Below are positions 45,780-58,900 of a stretch of DNA of 64,000 nt, piece after piece. Source of the stretch: Deroplatys truncata. Its lineage: Eukaryota; Arthropoda; Insecta; Mantodea; Mantidae. Numbering within the stretch: position 1 is the stretch's first letter; the number at the start of each line of letters is the position of its first letter. Position numbers and translations under genes: made by a program. The DNA is taken from contig CM060987.1 of NCBI GenBank assembly GCA_030765065.1, positions 73,108,557 through 73,172,556 of the forward strand, given 5' to 3'. The notes under the pieces were generated by a model. That model made no database searches. It was not told where the DNA came from and saw only the letters and a list, made by a program, of their open reading frames with translations.

Positions 45780-48700
45780 CATCCGAACCAGTGCTTTTTA
45801 ATGTCTTTGCCTTTAATATTTATTGTGAAATATTTTTATTCTCTCCAATACTAAATGTGGTCGTTCATACGGAGATTCTAGAGAGTTTTTGATCCTGTCC
45901 TTTCTGAGGGATCACGCGTGAAGAAGAATGAAGATCTTTATGGACAAAAACTTGTGTTGATGAAACTTTGGGAATTCAAATAGGCTTCAGTTGTCGAATA
46001 CGATTTCGAAGTTGTCTTTTTACATCTGGCCTTGTAGATTGCTCAAAAAATTCTCCAGGAAGCCTAATTGATGTTCCATATATTATTTCGGCAACTGAAT
46101 ATTTCATATCTTCTAGAACAGCTGTCCATAATCCTAGAAAAATTGTTGACAAACACTCAGTTCATTTAATATTGTTGTGAGCTCTGAATGCTGTCTTAAG
46201 TGTTAGGTGTAACCACTCTATTTTCCCATCTGATTGCGGGTGATAAAGAGTGGTATGCTGAAATTTTGCGCCATAATGCATGTTATGTTTCTAAATAATT
46301 CCGATTCAAACTGTGTTTCTTGTTAAGTTATAATTGAAATAGGTGTTCCAAATTGAGTACTCCAGTTGTCATGAAAAACTCGTGCTACTGTTTGTGCTGT
46401 AATACTGCACAAAGGTACAACATCCATCCATCCGCTGAAACGATCAATGCAAGTCAGACAGTACACATTGCCCTCTGAGGGTGGTAATGGTCCAATGGGC
46501 TACGCAGAATGTGTCACCTGATTGCTTGAATTCTCCAAGTTTTGATTTTGTATGTCTTGTTACTTTGTGCAGCTGAGAATTAATACAACTTTGTTCCATT
46601 TGCGAATGAGCCATTCTTGGCCATATGAACTTGGAAGTAATATGTTCAACTGTGCTTTTAACTCCTGGGTGTTCTATGTTATAAAAATGTTGGAAAATAT
46701 TTTTTCGAAATGGCTTGGGAATAAAACGTCGAATATTGTGAGTGCAAATATCGCATCATAACGAATGTTTTGTTCCTACTTGGCATTGTTTGAACTATAA
46801 CTGACGTAACTTGTTAAGTTCTTTATCATTCTCTTGACATCTCGCAATATCTGCGTAATTATGCACATTAATCTCCTCCAGCCCTGTTAATGTATCAGCT
46901 ACCACATTGTCTTGACCACTTACACGTTTTATCTCAGTTGTGAGTTGAGAAATGTTTGTAGATGTTGTAATTGAGTGGTGAGGCTTTCTCGTTCTTCTGG
47001 TGAAATGCATACATAATTGGTTTGCGGTCTGTGAAAACTGTCAATTTCTTCCTTCAACCTAATGTTTAAACTGTTTAATTGCCAAATAACTTGCTAGAAA
47101 TTCTTTGTCATAAGCACTGTAGTTATTCTGAGTATATTATGTTTTTTGGAATAGTCTGCGATTGGCTTCTAATCATCTTCCCGTTGTTGTAACGTGCCCC
47201 TATGGCTTGATCTGAAGCATCCGTGAAAAGTGCTATGGGTAAACCTGTATTGGGAAAAGTTAATAGTGTAGTGTGCATTATATCTTCTTTAAACTGCTCA
47301 ATCTGATTCCTGGCTTCGTCGGTCCAACTAAATTGTCTTCTATTGTTTTTCTTAGCACCTTTAAAATAATCAGTGTTTTTGCGGCATTCTTCAAGTAGCG
47401 ACGATAGAAATTAATTAATCCAAGAAAGATTCGAAACTCTTATTGTCTCTGGCAACTTGTAATCTTTAATAATCTGTATCTTCCAAAGAAGAGGTTTTGA
47501 TCCACTTCGTGTGGTTAAGTGTCCTAGAAACTCTTAACTATTTTGTGCCTAAAACAGACTTAGTAATGTTAATACGTAGTCCGTATTTAGTTAATCTATC
47601 CAAAACCATTTTTAAATGTTTTTGTGTTTTTCTGATGTTGAAGCTATTAATATATCTTCCTTATATGCAAATACAAAATCTAATCCAAAAAGTGCTTCAT
47701 TGATAAAACGCTGAAAAATGTCGCTGGTGCATTGCGGAGTCCAAAACTTATAGCATGAAATTCCAACCCAAACGGTGTGATTATGGTAGTTTTGGGTTTA
47801 TCTTCCTCTGCAATGGAATTTCAGAATATGATGTGAATAAATATATTATTGAAAATATGTTAGTACCTTTCAGGATATGATGGAAATCTTCAATTCTAGG
47901 AATTGGATATCTGGATAATCTTCTGTAATCTGCACCTGGAGGAAGAGTACTATTCTTCTTGTTCACCATGTGAAGCGGACTGCCCATTCGGATTTCGATG
48001 GTCAGATGATCTCATGTTCTAACATAAACTTGAATTCCTGTTTAGCCTATTGTAATCAATGATCTAGTTTTCTTGTTTTAGAGCAAACTGGATGACCATA
48101 TGTGTTTGTGATGTCTGATATTATGGATGACCTTACTTGGCATTGAGTTGGCGTCGTGATTTCCGGATAAGATTTAAGTAAAGTGTTAAACTTAAGATTT
48201 TGGTTTATTTTGCTTAAAATGTAGTTATCTGATACTAACATTATTTTACCTTTAATGCTAAGCTTGGTTATGCCATCAATCAATCAACCCATAAATTAAA
48301 TTTGTTCAGGAAATCTGCTCCTATAATTCTTGTAATGTTAGCTACAATTAGTGGCCATGATAAACTTCTACGCAATCCAAAATTCAAGGTTAGGATTTTA
48401 ATTCCATAAGTTGGTATTTCGATTGTATTTGTTGCGTAAAGGTTATATGTAATATCAATTTTGTCACCATTTTAGCAGGAATTATTGACACGTCTGCACC
48501 GCTGTCAATAAGAAATAACTTGCTTTACTATCACGAACAAATAATCGGTGTTTACGGCTACCTTTATTATTATCGACAGCCGAACTCGCCGTTAATTCTG
48601 CTGTCGGTCACAGTTTTCCTGAATTTTCCTTGCGCATGGTTGTCTGCATTTTTCTGGAAAACATTTCGATCCAAATTTAAAATGGTAATAGCAATATTTG

Positions 48701-49430
48701 CCATTAGAATCAAATCTTTGTCTGCTTGTGCTGGAACTGCGGTTCCGGTTTGGACTTCTACTGCAACACTTGTCTTCCGTCATAACTGCAATTCGCTGTT
48801 CCAGGTGAAAAAATTTACTTACAAATTCCTCAATCGAAACACCTTTGCATCTTGATCTTCAATGTTGCACTTCTCACTACGAGGATTCATCTCTAGCATT
48901 TTATCTGCCACAACTTCCACACGCTCAAGACATTCTTCACTTACTATGAGGATATTGTTTACAGAATCTGTAAGTTTTTCAAGCAACAAGGTATGTAGAA
49001 TCTTGTCAGAAATATCCTTACAGGCTGGTGATCTCAGTTTTCTTAAGAGTTGGCTACGCTTGTAGTCACTTAACTCGATTCCTGTAACCAATCATTTAAT
49101 TCGTTTGTCTTCACTTTCTTTAAGTATTTACAGAAGCCATCATTTTATCCTGGCATATTTATTTTCACCAGCTCCTGTTATAATATCCAATATATTTTCG
49201 ACGTATTTTGGTTTGAGTTGAGCAATGATATAATTAAACTTTCTCTCTTCTGAGGTAATTTTATTTATAGAAAACCGAGTTCCCACTTGGTAAAACCAAA
49301 TATCCGGTTTTTCTGCCCAAAATGCTGGAATTTTTACTCATTTCACATTTATCTTCCGTAATTTCCTTAGTGTTGCTATTTTCCATTCGAGGATGCTGTT
49401 TAATTTATTGCATTTCTCGTAAAATGAATC
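45780..49430 (-). pseudogene. Gypsy gag-pol polyprotein, degenerate
   Basis: Read from high to low coordinates. The gag part is QLLRKLRSPACKDISDKIL (49091-48819), followed by a single knuckle CYYHFKFGSKCFPEKCRQPC at about 48690. The aspartic protease is FLIDSGADVSIIPAKM near 48515, with its Asp-Ser-Gly active site intact. RT starts SPLHMVNKKNSTLPPGADYR near 47980. Its catalytic box near 47650 reads FAYKEDILIAS where the family has YIDD, so the motif is damaged. RNase H has FTDASDQAIGA near 47210, and the RNase H tail GQDNVVADTLTGLEEIN lies near 46890. Integrase has GPLPPSEGNVYCLTCIDRFS near 46480 and a C-terminal LPGEFFEQS near 46040. Several stops and frameshifts separate the blocks. There is no envelope frame. 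This is an inactive copy. Confidence 0.85.
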
Positions 49431-49493
49431 ACATTGTATCTCGTTTTAAATTGCATCGTATCACATTTTAGATCACGTCGGATCACCAATTAT

Positions 49494-49716
49494 TGTTATC
49501 TTCTGCCCAGTTATTATTTAAATATATTAAATGAAGTAAGTTTTCTATTCCGACTGTGAGCAGAAAGTTTTTTTTTATTTGATAAGTTTTAATCAACTCC
49601 ATCGCAACTACTGCAGTTTAACTACAAAGAGTATATAATCAAAGGAGAACATTTAATTTATAACGTTGATATAACGTAAACTTCTTTAGAATGTCCATCC
49701 TGGCATTACCGTCACA
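49494..49716 (-). repeat. 5' LTR of the Gypsy element
   Basis: The partner of 45312-45530, adjacent to the primer-binding region at about 49472-49490. Confidence 0.85.
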
Positions 49717-49889
49717 ATATCACTACTCAGAACAAACTTTATAATCAATGATTATAATCAAACTTTATAATTTAATTATTTAAGCTGTACAGTAACTTAA
49801 GTCTATACAAATGATATAGATGTTCAATTGCTCAAATTTCAGCAGCTGTTGCACACAATAAAAGAACACTTGTCCGAAAAGTCAGGAGA

Positions 49890-50300
49890 GATACTGTTTT
49901 AAAATTTTACAAAGTCCTAGCTCTACCATAACTATTCTAGAAACTTATGCTCTAATAAAAAATCAAAACCAAAGGACAGGCAGCAGAAATCAGATTGGTG
50001 AGACCATTAGCTGGATATAAAATATTACTATAAACAAAATTCTCATATCTGTGAAGAATTTGGAACTGCAAGCATTATGGAAAAATTGACAAATACATAT
50101 TAGAATGGCATATAAATGTAATGGATCCAAATCGCATTGCCAAAGTGGCAATTGACTATATACCTATAGAATGGAGGTATATTCGACACCCTCGATAGAG
50201 ATGGAAAGACCAATTTCAATAAGAGATGTCGCATCTGTAGAGAAGGAACAGGCCCTGTGATCTCAACCGTAATTGTATATGATATTCTATGACAATCATA
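49890..50300 (+). pseudogene. Non-LTR retrotransposon reverse transcriptase, 3' end (second copy)
   Basis: Plus-strand frames read FYKVLALP near 49899, AAEIRLVRPLAGYKILL near 49985, WHINVMDPNRIAKVAIDYIP near 50110 and WRYIRHPR.RWKDQF near 50175. These match the C-terminal blocks FYK.L..P.LLYG.E.W, AAEMR.LRP.AGY, R.ENR.P..ALEY.P.GRR..GRPR.RW of RTE-like reverse transcriptases. The YGSETW block is degraded, stops are present and no upstream polymerase core is visible, so it is a 5'-truncated dead copy lying just outside the Gypsy element. Confidence 0.72.
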
Positions 50301-51742
50301 CAAGTTTTCATATTAATTTCTCGAGTACTTCCTGAGAAAACAAAATATTTTATGCATTTTTAATGATCTACAAGAAACTCTCCTTGAGACGTAGCTTTCA
50401 AAATGTTGGAACCAAGTTTCATCTTTCTTATAAACTTATCACATTATTTGCAAATAAAACATTAATTACTTTATCTGCTACTATAATAGTCAATGCTGCT
50501 TTAGTTCATAGTTACTAGGAACAAAACCTATACTTCACATTCTAACAAAACACGTTATCAAAACATAAAATACAGGTTCAAAAAAACGTAAAATGCGCTT
50601 TAAAATGCCTTTACGTTTCTAAACTCACTGTTATCAATATTATCATTAATCAAAATAGTTTATCTCATCATGGAATATTCTCTAATACTTTTCGACTTCT
50701 CATAAACATACGCTAACAAAGAATCTTCATTTACGTCTGTTTCATTACCCACACACCAGTCCTTGAATTTCGTTTAACTACATAAACAAACTTTCCTTGA
50801 CTTTTCTGGAACTATATTAATAGTTGCATCTTGAACTCCTTTTTAAGTTTTTCCTGATGAACCCTGAAAATCACCTTCTTCACGTATGAAACTAGCATCA
50901 AGAACTGCATAATATAACAGCAAAGTTTGTTGATTTATCGTGTCCGTTTTTTTTTCCAAAGCCCACATTACTCTTTCTCTAAGTACATCGCTTACGCAAT
51001 AAATACATTTCATTAAATATACTAAATATACAACATATACTAAAATACTCTGAAGTAGATAAATGCTGTAGACAATCCGTTACAAATTAGGGTTAGTAAC
51101 TCGCTGCTATTAGAACACTCCCTTCGTTCGTGTTCTAACTTGAGCCTCTCGTTACTAAACCTCTATTTGTGTAACTAGTCCTCTAAATAACTATTACAAA
51201 CTTATTCAGAAGTATATACTTCTTGCTTTTACGGTTTTTATTAATAACATGATTTTAAAGGGCCGTTCTTCGTCATTTTAGCTTTTCTGAGGATTTCAGG
51301 TAACTTTTGCAAAGAGGCGATATTTTTATACTTCAAAAATACATTCCTGTGTTGGCTGTAATTTCAATGATTTTAGTGTATTAATGGTTCTTAATGATTT
51401 TGTCTCTCTTAAAATTACTAATATGTAGTACTGCAAAAAACTCTTACATTTTTCAGAAAATTTTAACAATTTTTACAAATTGCTCCCGTTAAATCTGCTT
51501 CCTGCTGGTCATTTTATAAAAAAGAAATTTACCTGCTTTCTGGCTCTGTTAATATAGCTCCTGCCTGCGTGTCGTTCCAAAGGTCCCGGTTTCAATTTCT
51601 GCTCGAGAAAGTTTTTTTATAAAGAGGATTCCTTCATTCTCTAGAGATTTGTGCCTTTTTAATAGTATCTAGCGCTTGTTTTCACTGCATACAGCATCAC
51701 AGACATTGAACACTAATGATGTATGTACTGAAATGATAATTG
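50301..51742. other. Unassigned; weak tRNA-like patch near 51560-51620
   Basis: A B-box-like GGTCCCGGTTTCAATTTC lies near 51580. Nothing else recognised. Confidence 0.4.
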
Positions 51743-51932
51743 AGAAAGGAAATTTGGGGAGAAACGTTCCAGGCCTAAGTTTGGGGTACATCCTTGGCGT
51801 TTGCGATTATTAAGACTGAGGAAAACCTTCAAAACCTAGGCAGAAGTTCCCCACGGTATTGAACCATGGACCTCCCGTTTTTGAGTCCGTGCCCTAACAA
51901 CCTCGGATACCGGTGTGGCCGCCTGGTGTGTG
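51743..51932 (-). mobile_element. tRNA-derived SINE, family E, copy 1
   Basis: The minus strand reads GGCCACACCGGTATCCGAGG as head, GGTTCAATACCGTGGGG as B box, then a body with CTTAGGCCTGGAACGTTTCTC. The body is shared with 58748-58900. Confidence 0.7.
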
Positions 51933-52317
51933 AATACGAGTGTGGCTGCTCATGCGTTCCAGTTATTTCATAACCAGTGAGCTATATCAGGAGTGTCGCT
52001 GGTCAGATGTCTGTATACTTGTTCCCAGCCACTATACAGTGCAGATTTATAATGATGAACGCAATTAAATAGCAATAAGATGTGCGCTGCAAATTTGTGC
52101 ATGGATCTATGAGTTATACAGAGATGCACAGGAGCATAGAGGAGGCTGAAGTGAGAGTCAGCATGCTGATGTATGCTATGCTTGATATTTAATACAGTTT
52201 AGGTGACCACGTGAAAAAACAAAAGAATGCTATCTTAATGTTTTAAACCAAAGTACTTAAAGAACGGAAAAATTCAAACGAGCAACAACGAATATTTTGG
52301 AGATGATCAATACTATA
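51933..52317. other. No recognisable feature
   Basis: Nothing recognised. Confidence 0.45.
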
Positions 52318-53198
52318 TTTTTCTTTCTGTACTATGTACATGGTAGGTAGAGAGAGTATTGCATTCTACTAAAAATTCTATATCAAGATTTTACCGAAAA
52401 TACATGCTTCAAAGCCCCCTGAATAAAAACAAAAACATTTTCAGAAAAAGGTTCGTGTTTTTGTGTGTGTATGTGTGTGTGAACAGCATAACTCAAAAGC
52501 CAAACGTCAGATAAACACCAAACTAGGTATTTAGGTTCAGTACCTTATTAAGATGCGACACTAAGATTTTCAAGAAAATCCCTCCACCCCGAACTACCCT
52601 TTATATGGAACATTTTTAAAAATTTTTGATTTTCTAAAAAAAGTGGCTTTAAAAATTTCGATTTAAATGCCATATATTAAAGACATTTAATGACAAATAA
52701 AATGTACATCTTGAATTTTCTGTAATACCTTTAAAGTCCTCTTCATTCAGAATGAGTTTTGTATATCTTGTATAGTTAGTAAATGTTAAGCGATAGAAGA
52801 AAACGTGTTACACAGGAAATTTAAATCTCTTTAAAACACACAATTCTGTTTCAAATAACTTTTTTGTAGCATAAGGCATTTCTGAGATATCCGTTATTAA
52901 TGGTTCGAATTGTTCATTACTTGGTCATTCTCTTAAAGTCCCTTCAACATTCAGTTTTTTCTCGCGGTTGCATGGAAACAGTATGGAACTTTAAGGTAGC
53001 GTGTAGTGTCCAGTTCCTAAACATTTGACTATCGCTGTTCCCGTTGTAACTATAATGAAATGTGTAATATACCTATCTCTGCTATTTGGATTACAATGTA
53101 TAGATAGAAAAATAAGATTTAGTAAGATTAATGTGTATATCAACTGAAAGGTGATAGAGGGTAGAGGAACTTATGCGAATGTATCACATCAAATTTTT
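52318..53198 (+). repeat. Family A, older full-length copy
   Basis: Complete from CTTTCTGTACTATGTACATGG to ATCACATCAAATTTTTG but strongly diverged from the younger group. It carries the extra 3' half (GAGATATCCGTTATTAATGG region) that the fragment at 709 shares, so these two define an older subfamily. Confidence 0.78.
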
Positions 53199-53419
53199 GT
53201 TGTAGTGAGATGTGTGGTCTCACTTTAGAGATTAGAGGCCATTCGCATAGAACTATATATCTGTAACATATGGCAATTTAAGTAACATGATACAGTAAGT
53301 TTTTAAACAATAAGCGCTAACGAAAACCCTTCCCTTAAGAGGGGTATTAGCAGAAGTTCTGTTGAATTGCTAAAATATATGTGATTTATGCATGAAATTT
53401 GGTACTGTTTCTAATTTTA

Positions 53420-53550
53420 GCTTCTCTTATAGTAAACAGAGGAAGTACTATTTTCCGCCTAAAATTTCGATATAGAAGTTTCATAGAAATAACACATTCC
53501 GAGGTCAGCTGAAGTGTTAACAAAGAGATTTATAGAAAAAAATGATCGTG
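53420..53550 (+). repeat. Family A, older 5' fragment
   Basis: Only the start region is recognisable: CTTCTCTTATAGTAAACAGAGG, AAAATTTCGATATAGAAG, then GAGGTCAGCTGAAGTG. Confidence 0.55.
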
Positions 53551-53709
53551 TAGGCTTGATTGGAGCAGGAACGACTAGAACTATTAATTAAAAATAATAA
53601 TTTCCCATCCCTAAATTATACGTTTAGTTTCTATTTGCGGTGTTCTTCTTGTCGCAGTTCATTCTTTAGATAAATATAGATATCTACCTTTGTTGAGTGG
53701 TTTCAATAT

Positions 53710-53710
<1 letters not shown>

Positions 53711-53742
<32 letters not shown>
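53711..53742. repeat. AG microsatellite
   Basis: Sixteen AG units, uninterrupted. Confidence 0.95.
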
Positions 53743-53746
<4 letters not shown>

Positions 53747-55620
53747 TGTGCCTTAGTCAAAATTATTTGTATGTTATAAGTGACGTGGAACAATTAAACG
53801 TCACGTTGATAGTCTCATTTTCTCAATTTTAATCCTTCACCTGCTACACAATTCTCTACGAACCACAATTCTGTGAATTCAGAGTGCCAAAGAATAATTT
53901 TAAAATGATTATGTAAAAAGAAAGTTTGAAAATCCATCACTAGCAAACTTCTCTTCACTGGGTTTATTTACGCCGCCAACTACGAAGCAAGTAAGTGCAA
54001 TGAATGTTGCTGACGGTATTAGCGTTGAAGAGTATTATTGTGTAAAATTGAAGTTGAAAAACCTTTTACTTTAAACATTTTTTCAGTTCTTTTTTGTGTC
54101 TGTATATGGTATGATACGTTACGCAATAAGTATGACACATTGCACACCTGGAATGTTCTTGACATCTTAAGGGTTTTAAAATCATGACACATCGGTCTTA
54201 TGAACGTTGCGAGAATAGGGAAATTTCAAACACGTGTAGCTCAGTTTATATCTAATTCCAATGTAAAAAAGATGTGATTCACATGATAGAGAATTAGCAT
54301 TTACATTTTCTAAAACAAAATATGACGTCATCGCAAAGACTATGGAAAATTGTTGGTCTTTAAAATTAGGAGCACTATAATGTCTAAAGTTGAAAATAAG
54401 AGAAACAATTTCGGGCTTAAAGACCTCTATCAATGGAAAACTACATAGATATTTTTGAAAACTCCAACAACCTTTAAAATGCATAATATTTAATTTTTTT
54501 CAACAAAAACATGTCTTTCTAGGTAAGATACCGAGGAAGCAGCAAAATATAAAACAGGAATTGGAGGTGAAATAAAATCCACCAAACTAGTTCTCATTTT
54601 TGGAGTCATGATAGTGGAAGTAGTTGAAAACATCTGCGCTGCAGAGCGGTTTGCAGAACCAACGCACGTAAAGGGGTGAGTTGGGGGATAGAAGAGGTAA
54701 TGCTAAACAGCGTTGCTTTTCGTACCTAGTAGCGAAGTGAAGGAAGCATTTTGGCTGAAACCTGCTGCTCATGCCTTTCCGCTCCATCTTCTTCTGGCTG
54801 CGCCAATTTGCCTTCAGTATAGTGAGCCATGTATATAGAATGCCTAGCGTATGTATTAATTCATGCAGCGTCAGAAGGTCACCGCGATCGTAGTGCTGTC
54901 GGTCTTTCAGACTAAAGAATTGAAGTTCGTAGTTCCCAAGTCCCTAATTGACTTTTGTGATGTTAACACATGCGCTTCATTTGCATTGAAATTCTGTAAC
55001 CGTTCAGTGTTTTTCAATACTTTCCTAACATTGAATATATTATTATATAATTTGCATTTGTAAGTGTAATATTGAAGAATATGCCACTTTGACCTGTGGC
55101 TAAGGCCTCCTAAGAACAAGGGATCTTTTTGAATCAGATGAGATCAGTTATTCCACATTATATTACAATTTAATGCTTGTTTATCTCTTCTTGTGACAGT
55201 TACAGAAAAAAACGCAAGACTACTTACTTAGCATACAGACATCAGAACAATGCCAGTTGGGGAAAATTGAAACCAGTCACCGTGTCTCAATTTCTCCTTC
55301 AATATGTGAATTTTGATGTTTATACGCGGCATTTACACATACGCTAAAAGTATACAGAAACTACCAGTGTATCTACTATCCTACAGTGTTTTCCCTTGGC
55401 ATTTGGTGCCCAAACCAGGCCTTTGATGAACCACTTTCTTATCGGTTCTAAAGTAAATTCCGGCACAGAAAGATTAACCTTTTAGATTAACCAGTTGCGT
55501 AAAGAAGTGAATCGAAAAGAGTAAGGAGAACTTCAGCCTGAGGGGCTGGAATGCAGTGCTTTATAAAGACTGTCCTTTCAGCAATAACTGTAATTTTATG
55601 TGGTGAATTCAGGCGGGGTG
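53743..55620. other. No recognisable feature
   Basis: Frames up to 100 codons on the minus strand (54182-54484) show no family resemblance. Confidence 0.4.
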
Positions 55621-55980
55621 GGCGACGCCGTGGCCGAGTGGTTAGACCGCTCGACTCTCACCCAGGCGGCCCGGATTCAATCCCAGGGACCCGCATGTGG
55701 GATTTGTGGTGGACGAAGCGGCGTCTGGGCGGGTTTTCTCCGGGTTCTCGGGTTTCCCCCGCCATTCATTCCACCAACTGCTCCATCATCCCCTTCCATC
55801 CATTTCGCCTTCATTTCGTTTCATCTACTTCCTACATCCCATACCAGGCATCGAGCTGATCACCCATCCTGGTATGCTATGATCCAGAGCTTTCTTCTAC
55901 TCGACAGGCTACTGACTTGGCTTTTAAGTCCTTGGATGTATATGTCCCCCAAATAGGAACTTAATCCGTAAAATAAGAAG
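55621..55980 (+). mobile_element. tRNA-derived SINE, family F
   Basis: The head CGCCGTGGCCGAGTGGTTAG with a type-II tRNA (Leu/Ser-like) A box is followed by the B box GGATTCAATCCC. The GC-rich body has TTCTCCGGGTTCTCGGG and TTCCCCCGCCATTCATTCCA, then the 3' part CAAATAGGAACTTAATCCGT. Bodies of this kind are frequent in insects. GC content is well above the surroundings. Confidence 0.8.
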
Positions 55981-57204
55981 AATAATTCGAGCAGAGAATA
56001 AACATTTATTGCTCTACTTAAAAAACTGCAAAAATGTAACGGCTGCTGAGCATTATAGTGAATCGTAATCTTGTTAGGTTCATGAACTATTAATGAATGG
56101 TGTATTAAAACATCTAACAATGAGCTACTTGTCAAGTTTATGCGTATGTGGTTTAAAATTAAGTAATGGTTCTCGAAAGCCTACGTTTAAATGTTCATTC
56201 TGTTGCAGTTCAAAGAATTAACATTCCTCCTATTTGCTTTATTAAAATATTTTTGGCTCTAAACAAATTAAAGAAATGGGTTTTAAAGAAAAGAACAATC
56301 CTTTTTACTTAATCCCTTAAGACTAGTCTTACTATTTTGAAGGTTTTTCTTATGCCCTAATCTGGCATAATATTATTTCTATAATTTACGCTCGTAATTC
56401 GTGGTTTTATAAAGAAATAAAATCATTGTTAAACAACCGTAGTTGTGTTTCATTTTATAGCATAATATGCAATCAGTCTCATAAAAACAAAAAGCCATTT
56501 TGCAGTACATGCAACTGATTCAAAAAGATGTTCACACATTTACGGGAAAATTATAGGGCATGGAATTAATAGCAATTAAGGTTTCTCAGTCCATCAGATT
56601 TCAAAACTTAACTGCCTTAACCTCATTAATTTTAAGTGGCTCCAGGCAAGGATCGAAATACTCTTAACATAGGAGAATAGACCCCAATTTGAGAAAGTTG
56701 CTTGGTGGTATATAGCTTTTTCCTCTTGCTTTAACAGGATAGAACGAGGTTCAACCCTATGCCGGAAATTAGCACTTCCTTTGAGCGTTAGAGGGTTAAA
56801 AGTATTTTTAATTGCTTAAATTTATTACCAGGAATTGAGACTTCTGAAAACCATTTGAGCTCCTTTGACATGCGCCCAAAAATACCAAGTTTGCCTGAAT
56901 ATCCCTTTATACATCTTCAAAAATTAAAGTGATACAAGAGCTACCATTGAAATTAAATAAAATATTCAGGACTTTCGTAGATTTACGAAATACTCTATCA
57001 GACAGTGTAAGATTAAAACCCTACACTGCAAAAGTTAGCACACTGATGTAAGGAAACGACGTTATATCTGTTATGTTGGTATTTGTTAAATGGCGAGAAA
57101 AGAAGTGGTGGATTTGAATAAGGAGTATTAACAAATGTTAACCGAATTTTCATGGATGTAATTGCTTTGAAATTGATGGCAATTTTAGGATAGTTTATAT
57201 GATA
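55981..57204. other. No recognisable feature
   Basis: Nothing recognised. Confidence 0.45.
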
Positions 57205-57725
57205 GCAAGTTCAGAGCTTTAATTATTTAGGATGTCAGATATTCTTTAAATGGGAAAAATGGATGCAGGAACGTAACTGTAAAATCAAAAGTTTATGGAA
57301 CCATCAAAAGAACATTACGGAATTAAACCACAAGGAAACATATAAAGTCATGACAGTTTCTATCATAATATATGGAGTAGATAATTGGACAAGGAATAGA
57401 TCAGATAGAGGATTAATAGAAACGGCAGGAATTAAATTACTCGTATATGTTGCAGGTTGCAGATATTTAATTTAAATACACAAATACAAACAAAAATATC
57501 ATGAGCCTATTTTAAGAACGGAGTCTTCTAGATTAAGAATACATGTAATACTGTACCAGCCATAGGGTCACTGAGATGCGAGGCACCCTAGACCACCATG
57601 GGAAGATGAATTCTGAGAGCGGGGCAGACCAAGACTTACCTTGAAGATGACTTACATGGATGGCCAGCTAAAAGTGAACGATGTTTAGGATTAGTTCCTA
57701 AAATGTCTCCTAAATAATATGTCTC
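57205..57725 (+). pseudogene. Non-LTR retrotransposon reverse transcriptase, 3' end (third copy)
   Basis: Frames read FNYLGCQIFF near 57215, ERNCKIKSLWNHQKNI near 57270, YKVMTVSIIIYGVDNWT near 57340, IETAGIKLLVYVAGCRYL near 57415 and, after frameshifts, RHPRPPWEDEF and GRPRLTLK near 57570-57640. The pattern matches the RTE-like C-terminal segment (F.YLG, YK.M.VP...YGSE.WT, ETAEMR.LR.VAGY..LD, then RR..GRPR). It lacks the polymerase core upstream and has internal stops. It is independent of the copies at 39825 and 49890, with different residues at most positions. Confidence 0.72.
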
Positions 57726-58747
57726 CTGATGGCGAGACACAAAATGTTGTTAAACACCTGAAACGTAACATGTTAATTTACGATTGGGTTTCCTTTATTT
57801 TATATCTTATTCATCCTCTGTTGAGAGGAGGTTTTATAAAGACAAAAAGGAATAAAAATCAAATAAACTTCCTTATTAAAGTATTCTAGAAATACCCAGC
57901 AACCAATAGTTTCTAACACAGATTTCATCTGGAGCTTCCATTAAGCAGGTTCATGTTAATTCTGAATGGCGCAGCTGGAGTGAGGTAACAGCCGGTAGTA
58001 TAAGTAATTGTAATGAACTGATTGGCTTTCAAATATTCATCCTTCTTATGTCACAGAACACGGTTACAGGTTGGAGCAAAAACGGCTATGTGTAGAGTTT
58101 CACACCATCCTTGTGTCAACGCTTACTCCCACCATGAGCAATACAGGTCTCTGGATTATATAAACAAATCTGCAACAATCTCTTGCTTTCAAAATTCCTG
58201 CAAGAGAGTGCAACCAGCACAAAGGAAATTTCTTGTGGCGGTTGGTATAATGAAAACAAGGAAGCACTACTAGCTAGCTAAATTACATTTCTGGAGCAGG
58301 AATGGAACTAAACCGGAAATGAATATAAGCTGTAAGGGGCACGGCTAACAGCGATTCCTAGGTGTTGTTAATTCCTCTACCATTTTACTTCTTGGCGTAT
58401 ATTTTCATAAGCAATAGTAACACATCGAGTTTTTCTGCCACTTTGAATTTTTCTGTTAATTTGGTAGGCATTTATAATATGGCCGATTACTATCGTTACC
58501 ATTTTCCGTTAAAATGGGTGCTTAGTCATTTTGCACAACGGCACTGAATGTGAGTAGAGAGATAGGTTCGGTTTTGTTGACAAACAATATCTACCGAATC
58601 CTCTGCTGTTCCTACCACTTAAGTAGTGGTTCACCTACAGTAGTACTATTTACTGAGGTTTGTGTTTGTTTCGATTTTGAGGGGCAGTGCTTAACGCCCG
58701 TTCTTACTGCATACGTAAACACAGGCGGTGGGCACTGGTGATAATCG
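57726..58747. other. No recognisable feature
   Basis: Nothing recognised on either strand. Confidence 0.45.
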
Positions 58748-58900
58748 AACTTATTGGGAAGAAAACGTTCCAAGCCTAACTTTAGGGTACCTCTGTCATT
58801 TGCAAGCTACGACGAACTGACGAAAACCTGAAAAAACCTCAGCTAGGTAGGATGAGCCTTCCCCTTCTGTGTTTTAACGAGCTCGGCCACCCGTGTCGGT
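58748..58900 (-). mobile_element. tRNA-derived SINE, family E, copy 2 (partial head)
   Basis: It shares GGGAAGAAAACGTTCCAAGCC and TTAGGGTACCTCTG with the reverse complement of the 51743 body. The tRNA-like head is shortened. Confidence 0.65.

Larger units (their letters stand above)
45312..49716 (-). mobile_element. Full-length Ty3/Gypsy LTR retrotransposon
   Basis: Two direct repeats of about 220 bp bound a 4.4-kb element read on the minus strand. ATAT occurs immediately outside both ends (45308-45311 and 49717-49720), a plausible 4-bp target duplication. The minus strand starts TGTGACGGTAATGCCAGG, and just after the 5' LTR it has TTGGTGATCCGACGTG, a typical Gypsy primer-binding region. The order is gag, protease, RT, RNase H, integrase, with no envelope gene. 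The LTRs differ at well over a tenth of positions by eye, so the insertion is old. Confidence 0.88.

Noticed and set aside
53209-53235. Match of TGTGGTCTCACTTTA to the end of the 41-kb mariner
   Set aside because: Only 15 bp and no inverted-repeat continuation, so probably coincidence.
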